Shown: positions 1 through 5,521 of the stretch, in pieces | How positions within the stretch are numbered: position 1 is the first letter of the stretch | How the letters are laid out: each line of letters begins with the position of its first letter | From: Citrobacter youngae | Lineage (GTDB): Bacteria > Pseudomonadota > Gammaproteobacteria > Enterobacterales > Enterobacteriaceae | Length of the DNA stretch: 48,511 nucleotides | Direction: 5' to 3' | Assembly (NCBI RefSeq): GCF_003818115.1 | Contig: NZ_RPOI01000038.1 | Coordinates: forward strand, 1 to 48,511 | Notes under the pieces: generated by a model | Seen by the model: the letters and a program-made list of their open reading frames with translations, nothing else | The model's database searches: none | What the model was told of the DNA's origin: nothing | Translations under genes and position numbers: made by a program

Positions 1-190
1 GATCCAAAATTTTTTGTATGAAAACCGATTGATAACCTGAGATTAATAGGAAACCACCGCAAATTATTTGGGGCAAATAATTTTGTTCAAAAACCTATTA
101 ATAACCAGAAATCTATAGGAAACAGCCTGATGATATTTGACCTCAAATATCATCAGGTGAAAAACGATGAATAACCATCATATTGCAAGC
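1..190. repeat. Direct repeats alternating with perfect palindromes
   Basis: Two 34-nt direct repeats, at 21-54 and 90-123, agree at 28 of 34 positions and share the frame AAAACC-ATT-ATAACC and an ATAGGAAAC end. A third, degenerate copy starts at 161 (AAAAC then GATGAATAACC). The period is about 70 nt. The stretch between copies 1 and 2 is an inverted repeat (61-69 with 75-83, 5-nt GC-rich loop). That between copies 2 and 3 is a different, longer perfect inverted repeat (126-138 with 145-157, 6-nt loop). A short A/T palindrome (5-9 with 12-16) precedes copy 1. The array lies directly after the stop codon of the recombinase gene and is cut by the window edge, so its true size is unknown. Possible roles are recombination sites, iterons or a structured transcript. 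I do not recognise it. Confidence 0.75.
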
Positions 191-199
191 CCGAGGCTA

Positions 200-1087
200 T
201 CAATCGGCCTCGACCCTTCGCCCGTAAACCTGCGCCACATACCGTCCACGCCCGTCACCGTGGCCTAAATCCATTGCCGTCATTGCCAGCGCCTCTTTCT
301 CGCTGAATCCCTGCGCCAGGTAATGACGAATGGCATCCTGCGCCCAGGCATAGCGCAATGAGTGCGGAGAATATGCGCCAGTTAACCCGAGACGTGACGC
401 CTGACTGTGCCAGCATTTCATCGCACTTTTCAGGTCCGGCTTATCGATCAGCCTGCCGTGACGATCTTCTGCCACAGCCAGAGCATTATCCAGCGCTTTT
501 CTGACAGCTATAGCATCAAGAATAACGGTTTCACGCGGGCGGCCGCCTTTGGTGCCGAACACCACGGTTAGCCGGGACTCCCCCCGCTCCAGCGCCTGTT
601 TCCACGTTTTCAGCGACTGCGCACTCTGCACCGCTTCCTGAGAGCGCAACCCCATCAGCCTTGAGAGTTCCAGCGCTGCCGCCAGCCCCGGATCTTTTGC
701 GCGGGCGGTCTCCAGCATATGGCGATAATGCTCCGGCGTGATGGCCCGTTTCGTACCGCTACGGGATGCACCGGACAATCCCAGCGAGCGGTTATTCAGC
801 CGCTCACTCTGCGCCAGCCTGTCACGACCGGCCTGTTTCAGGATGCAGCGCACCGCCGCCATCTCGTTTTGCAGGGAACGCTTCGTGATACCCTGCGCCA
901 GCCGTTCACGGATATAGCCTTCAATATGCCGGGCCTTAAGCTGCTCCACCCGGCGGATCTGCACATTCTGCGCCAGCACCAGACGCTCACAAAAACGCTG
1001 CGCCAGCCTGATCCGGTCATCCACCGTTTTGTAGCTGCCACCCGCCTGCTGCGCCAGCCGCTTCATTTCCTGCTCCAGTATTCCCAT
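200..1087 (-). CDS. Tyrosine recombinase/integrase of plasmid-ICE type
   Basis: A 295-residue site-specific recombinase. The N-terminal half (about 1-100) looks like a SAM-like core-DNA-binding domain. The C-terminal half is the catalytic domain. Visible catalytic residues are R148 in GLRSQE, a likely K180 in the TKGG turn, H242 and R245 in PHSLRY, H276 in LGHGDGR, and a terminal tyrosine, probably Y288 in QVYGRR. The layout matches what I know of the Pfam Phage_int_SAM_2/Integrase_1 pair found on integrated plasmids and islands, rather than the P4 or HPI integrases that normally target tRNA-Asn. It lies about 10.6 kb from the tRNA attachment site, so it may act on something else, such as the neighbouring repeats. 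The coding strand holds the 9-mer CTGGCGCAG six times, each read as Leu-Ala-Gln. The start at 1087 gives full family length. Confidence 0.85.
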   Translation of the reverse strand: MGILEQEMKRLAQQAGGSYKTVDDRIRLAQRFCERLVLAQNVQIRRVEQLKARHIEGYIRERLAQGITKRSLQNEMAAVRCILKQAGRDRLAQSERLNNRSLGLSGASRSGTKRAITPEHYRHMLETARAKDPGLAAALELSRLMGLRSQEAVQSAQSLKTWKQALERGESRLTVVFGTKGGRPRETVILDAIAVRKALDNALAVAEDRHGRLIDKPDLKSAMKCWHSQASRLGLTGAYSPHSLRYAWAQDAIRHYLAQGFSEKEALAMTAMDLGHGDGRGRYVAQVYGRRVEAD

Positions 1088-1418
1088 ACATTCCCCTTTT
1101 CATGAATGCCGCAAACTCATCCCAAAAACCAACACTGATACAGCTTTCCCCGGCGCACAGGCCGATAGCCCCTGTTTTTTGTCGGGGCTGCGAACGATAC
1201 CTGAGCGCCGGGGCGGCAGCCGTTGAGGTGTGGTGGGGCTTCGGTTGTGCTCTCTGAGCAGCCGCCCGCCTTAGCGGGTTATCCCCCGGATCGTCCTGAT
1301 CCGCCTCGGTATCGGTTCATGTTCTCCTTATGGGTCAAATGGCCTGAAAAGGCAGTGTCAGAATCCAGCCAGTAGCTGGCGCAGTTGAGTTGTCTGGTGC
1401 AGGTCGAAAAGGCTGCGA

Positions 1419-1455
1419 GCGTCACTTTCCCGCGACTTCGCGGTTAAAGTGACGC
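1419..1455. repeat. 37-bp near-perfect palindrome
   Basis: A 10-bp outer stem (GCGTCACTTT at 1419-1428 with AAAGTGACGC at 1446-1455) encloses a 6-bp inner stem (CCGCGA at 1430-1435 with TCGCGG at 1438-1443) and a 2-nt loop. One base is bulged on the left arm and two on the right. No T-run follows on either strand, so it is not a simple terminator. It is flanked by the CTGGTGCAG direct repeats. A protein-binding, cruciform or single-strand recombination site is possible. Confidence 0.6.
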
Positions 1456-1707
1456 ACTGGACTGGTGCAGTGTTTAAACGTTGCGTTTCTGGTGCAGTTT
1501 TACGGTCACTCGGCAGCAAATGCCTTGCGGCAATGCAGACCGCAGCCCGTCAGGTAAAGGACGCGGATATCAGCCGGAATGGTTGGTCGGAAGAATTCCG
1601 GCGCAGTGCAGACAGGGCCAGCAGGCTGGCGCAGTAAAAGCGGTATCGTGTATAAACTCCGGCCTCCGTCGCGGTGGTCTGCGACCCGGTGTTTGCAGAG
1701 GTCTGCA

Positions 1708-1760
1708 CCGGTAAAAGGCAACCACCTGATAAATCAGGCGCTTCTTTCAGGTCATGAAGC
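1708..1760. repeat. Direct repeat copy 1 (left flank of TA module)
   Basis: This pairs with 2677-2731. The two share CCGGTAAAA-GGC and a CCTGAT/ATCAGG palindrome, followed by an identical 28-nt block (1733-1760 and 2704-2731). Weaker similarity continues rightward in both copies through an AACTGTTTTT block and AAAGGATT to a GC-rich hairpin. Each copy therefore sits just downstream of a leftward transcription unit: this one after the toxin, the other after the Ner-like gene. Confidence 0.75.
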
Positions 1761-1876
1761 TTTAGGCACTGTCAACGACAGCATAGGGCAAGGGGGAGAC
1801 TATGCCAGTGCCGCTGGCGCAGAAAGGAAGAACTGTTTTTACCTGCGAAAGGATTTTTTAATCACTTGCTATTATA

Positions 1877-1912
1877 AAAAATGAGGGCGCTGTATGTGAC
1901 AGCGCCCCCGTT
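1877..1912 (-). terminator. Terminator after the toxin gene
   Basis: On the minus strand the stem GGGCGCTGT/ACAGCGCCC has a 5-nt loop and is followed within a few bases by a T-rich run (plus strand 1877-1881). It lies about 20 bp after the toxin stop codon and should end the toxin-antitoxin transcript. Confidence 0.7.
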
Positions 1913-1930
1913 CAGTTTACACAAAAAGCA

Positions 1931-2263
1931 TCAGCTCAGAATGGCTTCCAGTCGGGCCAGCACTTCATTCACGACAGCATCGGGTATGCGTTCCAGTCGC
2001 TTACCGTTCCGGGCACCCATATCAATTGTTCTGGGCTGGTCGCAGCGAATAACGCCCGTTGTTTTTGTTCCCGCGCCGTCCAGGGAGACAGTAAAACCGG
2101 CTGCACGGGCAAAGTTTCCACCGCTGGTGACGGGAACAACAACGGGTAGCTGGGTCAGCTTGTTAAACGATGCCTTCGATACGATAAGCACCGGACGTTT
2201 TCCACTTTGCTCGTGACCGGCAATCGGATCCAGTGAAACAAGCCAGATTTCCCCTCTGTCCAT
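1931..2263 (-). CDS. MazF/PemK-family toxin (endoribonuclease)
   Basis: A 110-residue protein with the typical start of the MazF/PemK/ChpB fold. RGEIWLVSLDP is followed by a Gly-His-Glu-Gln loop and GKRPVLIVS, then the central PVVVPVT strand and an RCDQPRTID segment. Members cleave single-stranded RNA at short motifs and arrest growth when the partner antitoxin is lost. Length is normal. The ATG (2263-2261) directly abuts the antitoxin stop codon with no intervening base, so the two are translationally coupled, antitoxin first. The pair may stabilise the island or contribute to phage defence. Cleavage specificity cannot be read from sequence. Confidence 0.88.
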   Translation of the reverse strand: MDRGEIWLVSLDPIAGHEQSGKRPVLIVSKASFNKLTQLPVVVPVTSGGNFARAAGFTVSLDGAGTKTTGVIRCDQPRTIDMGARNGKRLERIPDAVVNEVLARLEAILS

Positions 2264-2521
2264 TTACAGGATCTCCTTGCCCACCGCAGGCGCATCAATC
2301 CATTCCCGATCCTCTTCGCTCATTTCGGCGTGCGGATCGCACTGCGCCAGCAGTTCCTCAAGCGAATAGCGGGGCCGTTTCTGGGGTTCAATAATCAGGC
2401 AGCCATTATCAATGGTCATGCCCACGTCGCTGTCGGTTGACAGCCCAAGAGTTTTCAGCACGGCAGGAGGAACCGCCAGCATGACGGATCCGCCAACCTT
2501 TTTCAGGCGAGTGGTATACAT
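2264..2521 (-). CDS. MazE/PemI-like antitoxin (AbrB fold)
   Basis: An 85-residue protein. Residues 1-47 form a SpoVT/AbrB-type swapped-hairpin DNA-binding domain (TTRLKKVGGSVMLAVPPAVL, then LGLSTDSDVGM and LIIEP). Residues 48-85 are acidic (CDPHAEMSEEDREW) and would wrap the toxin. I chose the ATG at 2521 over upstream starts because it follows a strong GGAGGT ribosome site at a suitable distance and gives family length. It heads a two-gene unit with the toxin, and an AT-rich operator-like inverted repeat overlaps its promoter, consistent with autorepression. Confidence 0.88.
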   Translation of the reverse strand: MYTTRLKKVGGSVMLAVPPAVLKTLGLSTDSDVGMTIDNGCLIIEPQKRPRYSLEELLAQCDPHAEMSEEDREWIDAPAVGKEIL

Positions 2522-2536
2522 AGAGCACCTCCGAAT

Positions 2537-2576
2537 ATTATATTTTAATATAACATCTACGGCAGGCGATGCACAA
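2537..2576 (-). promoter_or_regulatory. Toxin-antitoxin promoter and likely operator
   Basis: On the minus strand TTGTGC (2571-2576), 18 bp, and TATATT (2547-2552) could form a sigma-70 promoter, with a second TATAAT at 2537-2542. The inverted repeat TTATATT-2-AATATAA (2538-2553) covers the -10 region and is a natural site for autoregulation by the AbrB-fold antitoxin. Confidence 0.45.
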
Positions 2577-2676
2577 TTATTCATCAGATTCATTGCGATT
2601 TCCTTAGCGTAATAATGTGTGAAGAAAGCCTTAATCCATCGAAGGACGGATCCGGCAGTTTTCAAAGGCAGCATTG

Positions 2677-2731
2677 CCGGTAAAAAGGCGACCATCCTGA
2701 TATATCAGGCGCTTCTTTCAGGTCATGAAGC
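2677..2731. repeat. Direct repeat copy 2 (right flank of TA module)
   Basis: Partner of 1708-1760. The last 28 nt are identical and the left part is 2 nt longer with a few changes. Here the palindrome is perfect: CCTGATATATCAGG at 2696-2709. The two copies bracket the whole toxin-antitoxin unit, suggesting that it entered as a cassette or that a 3' regulatory segment was duplicated. Confidence 0.75.
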
Positions 2732-2830
2732 ATTTCGTGCAGGCGGGAGCTTAGTTCGTGGTAAGAAGGCCGATAATAGAAAACTGTTTTTGCGATTCAA
2801 AGGATTATGACGGATCAGATAAACGAAATG

Positions 2831-2860
2831 CGGCGCAACTTCCGTATATGGGCTGCGCCG
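2831..2860 (-). terminator. Hairpin after the Ner-like gene
   Basis: CGGCGCA (2831-2837) and TGCGCCG (2854-2860) form a 7-bp GC-rich stem with a 16-nt loop, 9 bp past the stop codon. The downstream minus-strand tract is only moderately T-rich, so termination is probable but not certain. Confidence 0.4.
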
Positions 2861-2868
2861 TAGGGACA

Positions 2869-3075
2869 TCAGAGATAGCGTGAAGGCCAGATTTTTTCAG
2901 GCGCAACATCTAACGCTTCAGCAATCAATCTTTCGCCTTTAGGCCAGCGGCGGGTAAGCGCATTTGCCAGCGTGGAGGATGCCAGCCCTGCCTGACGCGA
3001 AAGCGCTGACAGCGAAGTGCCACGTTTTTTCAGCCCGGCGATAATGTCGGCGGGATGCCAGTCAGACTGCATCAT
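2869..3075 (-). CDS. Ner/Nlp-like HTH transcriptional regulator
   Basis: A 68-residue protein that is almost entirely one winged or lambda-repressor-like HTH: DWHPADIIAGLKKRGTSLSALSRQAGL, then SSTLANALTRRWPKGERLIAEALDV, ending in PEKIWPSRY. This is the pattern of the Mu Ner/Nlp family. Its start codon overlaps the stop of the preceding gene (ATGA), so the two are coupled. A second in-frame ATG follows at once and either could be used. It probably regulates the satellite's early promoter. What it binds is not visible. Confidence 0.8.
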   Translation of the reverse strand: MMQSDWHPADIIAGLKKRGTSLSALSRQAGLASSTLANALTRRWPKGERLIAEALDVAPEKIWPSRYL

Positions 3076-3539
3076 GCTTTGATCTCCACACCGTCAATAA
3101 ACTTCACGCCGCCAGCGGTACGCAGCCAACGCGGAGCTTTCATTTCCGCAGCGAAGTAGTTAATCAGGTCGTACAGCAGCCAGCTAAGGTACTTCTCCGT
3201 TTCAGAGGCAAATCCCAGCCCCGACAGGGTTTGCGTGATAGCAAGGCAGTAACGACAAAGCTCAGTACATTCAGGATCGAAACGGGGAGAACTGGCAGGC
3301 AGCGTGTCAACGGTTAGACTTTCAACCAGATGAGGAGGAACAGGCTCTAACAGAGTGGGTTGCAGCAGCGTCAGACAGGTGTTGATTCTGCCGCAAAGCG
3401 CCATTTTCAACGCGGGATCGTTGCTTTCAATCAGGGTTTCGGCAAAGGTTTCGCAGTGACTGGCGAGTATGGTGAAATCCGTAGTGGCATTAAAGGGAAC
3501 AGCAAGTGACGGGTGTGTCTGAGTGGGGATCGTAGCCAT
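3072..3539 (-). CDS. P4-type leader-region protein, function unknown
   Basis: A 155-residue protein with no motif I can assign a reaction to. It is mostly helical, with a histidine/cysteine pair near residue 30 and cysteines at about 50, 90 and 95. Its place matches a small protein gene that follows the immunity region in P4-like satellite prophages, and its size resembles P4 ORF151. The match is from memory, not alignment. The start is well supported by an AGGAGG ribosome site 8 nt upstream. That site overlaps a segment complementary to the predicted antisense RNA, so translation or transcription is probably under immunity-RNA control. It is coupled to the Ner-like gene. Confidence 0.65.
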   Translation of the reverse strand: MATIPTQTHPSLAVPFNATTDFTILASHCETFAETLIESNDPALKMALCGRINTCLTLLQPTLLEPVPPHLVESLTVDTLPASSPRFDPECTELCRYCLAITQTLSGLGFASETEKYLSWLLYDLINYFAAEMKAPRWLRTAGGVKFIDGVEIKA

Positions 3540-3561
3540 AAAGGCATCCTCCTGTAACGGG

Positions 3562-3602
3562 TTAAAAACCCACCACCAGAGGTTCCAATCTCATGGTGGT
3601 GG
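3562..3602 (-). terminator. Terminator just before the leader protein
   Basis: A 9-bp stem (TGGTGGTGG 3594-3602 with CCACCACCA 3570-3578) is followed on the minus strand by GGTTTTTAA. The loop displays the GATTGGAACC segment that is complementary to the antisense RNA, so pairing could change folding and termination. Confidence 0.65.
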
Positions 3603-3700
3603 ACTGAACGGGGTTGGAACTACCGGCGTTACAGGCAACCGGCGCACCTTTTGGTGCCCCCGCCCAGCCCACCATTGAGGTATAGCCGAGCGCACGACAT

Positions 3701-3722
3701 AAAAAAAGACGCGGGGCGCGTC
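3701..3722 (-). terminator. Intrinsic terminator inside the immunity leader
   Basis: On the minus strand GACGCG-CCC-CGCGTC is followed by seven T residues. An outer stem, CGACAT (3695-3700) with ATGTCG (3725-3730), encloses it. It lies between the first complementary flank and the central segment, the position where early transcription would stop in the immune state. Confidence 0.75.
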
Positions 3723-3845
3723 GTATGTCGCCTGTAACATTCTTCAGGGTTCCAATCCCGGCACCTGATTTTGCAGGTGCGGGTAAAAGATACCGCTTTC
3801 TGTCAAAAACGGCAAGGGGAAGTCGTGGAATAGAGATCGCAGATT

Positions 3846-3875
3846 GTTATAAATATGCACAATAGTTACTGTCGA
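3846..3875 (-). promoter_or_regulatory. Candidate leader promoter
   Basis: Minus-strand TCGACA (3870-3875), 18 bp, TATAAC (3846-3851) would start transcription just upstream of the immunity region. It lies immediately after the defence operon's last stop codon, where no terminator is visible. Confidence 0.4.
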
Positions 3876-3904
3876 CGAAAGCGGCACATAAAGTAACTTT
3901 ACTC

Positions 3905-5509
3905 TCAATCTGCTGAATAGTTTTTGGTATGTAATTCTCGTGTCGTATAGTGAATACCCTCCTTTTTTTCTTTCATTCCTTCATGCCTGACCATAAAAGC
4001 AAACGAAAAAATTGCTGAACGAGTTATCTGAAGTAAATGCTCAAAATGGCGAATAAAATCACTTTCTTTGATAAAAAGAATATCTTTGATTAATTGATAA
4101 GATTCGTAAATATCCTCAGGTTTATCACTTTTATGTACAACTAAAAACTTATGCTCCAAACCATTTCGCCATTCTTTATAGAAGGCTAACTCCCCGCCCT
4201 TATCTTTATTCAGATCGGTAGCAATACTGTATAATGCCAGAAGCCCGGGTGATTTTACCTTTTCAAATAATTGTCTTCTGTTATCAACATCTAATTGCCA
4301 GAAATTCTGGAAGTAGATATTCTTCTGAGGTGTCCCTTTTTTTGTTATTGGGTAAAGATTATAAAGTTCACATATGGCTACCGCAATTTTGTCAAGAATG
4401 CCAAAGCAAAGACGAAATGCAGTCCTGATCTTTTCAATTTCTATCCCTAAAACTTCGTCATTATACAATTCCAGAAAATGACTTTCGTACTTAATGTAAT
4501 CGGTATTTTGTGGATGAAGATAATCAAAATAAAGGTGACGTGCGAGTGAAAACTCCGATTTAAGGCGGTTTAATGCCATCTCCATGGGAATGATAAAATC
4601 ACCTGTTACGCCGCCTCCCGAAGAAATGACAAGAGCATCTGTAGCACTTCCTACACATGGGCAATACAGGCCATGTTCTGATAAAGTAAGATGATTTCTA
4701 AGACAAAACTGTCGGTATGGGCTTAGCGCTTCGAACTCTTGTTGCGTAAGTGCTTCATCGTGATCGTCCGTTTCATCATCAACTGCATATTCTGCGATTT
4801 TATCGTTAGTCTGTGCTATGCGACCTAAATAGAATGATTCCCATTGTGGTGGAATATTTTTTGAAACAGATGCTTTAATATATCCGGCTCTCACTTCTTT
4901 TAATAATTTGATTGAGAATGAAGATGAAATAAGATTGAGAACCATAAGTGACATCGAACGATTGACCCAAGCCTGTGGTATATCCAATCCCTTACGATTA
5001 GTAAGATCATAATATCGCAGTGACTCACTGAGCCGAAATTGACTTCTTAACGAATTCGCCAAATTAACGGAAAGTTCAGCCTGAAATTCCTCCTGTTCCT
5101 CAGAAGATAGCTTAAAAGAACGCCAGTAGATATTTTTTAAAGAAACTAATTCTTCTATCGATTTGAATGTATGGTCATTGGGGTTAGTAATGCTTACCAG
5201 ATTAGATAGCGCATTGCCATAATTATAATAGTAAAGGCACTCTCCCAGAACTGAGATAAATGCTTCTTTGTTATCTTCCATCAGGTTGCAACCAAGCTCT
5301 GATGCACATTTATTATTTTGCATCTGCCCTATATCAACAAGAGTACCCGCAATATTCGCCAATACTATAAAATAGTTATCGTTCCTGATTTTTATTCTTT
5401 TCAGTTTATTCAGGAATGCAATAGACTGTTGATAAGATTCGTCAAATTTTCCGATATCTACCAGTTGGCGAATAAAATCACTTTCATCGACAAGTTCTTT
5501 TGTTATCAA
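3905..5509 (-). CDS. HEPN-domain protein, probable RNase effector (LA2681-like)
   Basis: A 534-residue protein. Residues 1-210 look like helical TPR-type repeats. A conserved-looking block RQFCLRNHLTLSEHGLYC sits at about 266-283. The C-terminal 220 residues are helical and contain RNGLEH at 448-453, an RX4H motif typical of HEPN ribonucleases. The overall arrangement recalls the LA2681-like HEPN family, from memory. HEPN proteins in defence loci usually cut RNA to stop infected cells. It starts at a TTG (5509-5507) preceded by AGGAAG at 8 nt, 12 nt after the NTPase gene, so it is the last gene of a three-gene operon. A 20-bp direct repeat at 4047-4066 and 5466-5485 encodes SDFIR at both ends of the protein. 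Codon use is AT-rich, unlike the core genes. Confidence 0.75.
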   Translation of the reverse strand: MITKELVDESDFIRQLVDIGKFDESYQQSIAFLNKLKRIKIRNDNYFIVLANIAGTLVDIGQMQNNKCASELGCNLMEDNKEAFISVLGECLYYYNYGNALSNLVSITNPNDHTFKSIEELVSLKNIYWRSFKLSSEEQEEFQAELSVNLANSLRSQFRLSESLRYYDLTNRKGLDIPQAWVNRSMSLMVLNLISSSFSIKLLKEVRAGYIKASVSKNIPPQWESFYLGRIAQTNDKIAEYAVDDETDDHDEALTQQEFEALSPYRQFCLRNHLTLSEHGLYCPCVGSATDALVISSGGGVTGDFIIPMEMALNRLKSEFSLARHLYFDYLHPQNTDYIKYESHFLELYNDEVLGIEIEKIRTAFRLCFGILDKIAVAICELYNLYPITKKGTPQKNIYFQNFWQLDVDNRRQLFEKVKSPGLLALYSIATDLNKDKGGELAFYKEWRNGLEHKFLVVHKSDKPEDIYESYQLIKDILFIKESDFIRHFEHLLQITRSAIFSFAFMVRHEGMKEKKEGIHYTTRELHTKNYSAD

Positions 5510-5521
5510 AATAAATCTTCC

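Larger units (their letters stand above)
1088..1930. other. Repeat-rich non-coding stretch upstream of the integrase
   Basis: I find no convincing gene here. Short open frames around 1449-1884 overlap each other, lack ribosome sites and resemble nothing I know. The stretch holds several inverted repeats: AGCCCC/GGGGCT at 1167-1189, the large stem at 1419-1455, and the toxin terminator at 1884-1912. It also has three copies of CTGGCGCAG (1376, 1626, 1814), three of CTGGTGCAG (1394, 1462, 1489), and one copy of the direct repeat that brackets the toxin-antitoxin pair. This density of structure fits an integrase control or attachment region, or a relict plasmid replication or transfer site. That is inference. 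Confidence 0.5.
2522..2868. other. Gap between antitoxin and Ner-like gene
   Basis: No gene seen. From right to left the gap contains the terminator-like hairpin after the Ner-like gene, the second copy of the direct repeat (2677-2731) and the antitoxin promoter. The antitoxin frame can be extended into this gap, but the extension has no ribosome site and crosses the promoter. Confidence 0.6.
3562..3760 (-). ncRNA. C4/P4 CI-type antisense immunity RNA region
   Basis: Reading the minus strand, GATTGGAACC...GTTACAGG occurs twice (3757-3731 and 3590-3551). Between them lies the complementary pair CCTGTAAC...GTTCCAACC (3635-3612). This is the seqA-seqB-seqC logic of phage P4 CI RNA and the P1/P7 C4 RNAs. 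The middle segment can pair with either flank. The second flank runs into the ribosome site of the leader protein. Two intrinsic terminators lie inside the region, as expected for immunity by premature termination. The exact ends of the processed RNA cannot be read from sequence. Confidence 0.65.

Noticed and set aside
1-190. The repeat array as a CRISPR locus
   Set aside because: Only two good repeats are visible, they differ at 6 of 34 positions, the spacers are self-complementary rather than arbitrary, and no cas gene is present.
1449-1884. Short overlapping open frames upstream of the recombinase
   Set aside because: They overlap in several frames, lack ribosome sites and recognisable content, and cross repeats and palindromes.
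2522-2695. A longer antitoxin (143 residues)
   Set aside because: The extension crosses the promoter and operator, and the ATG at 2521 has a strong GGAGGT site and gives family length.
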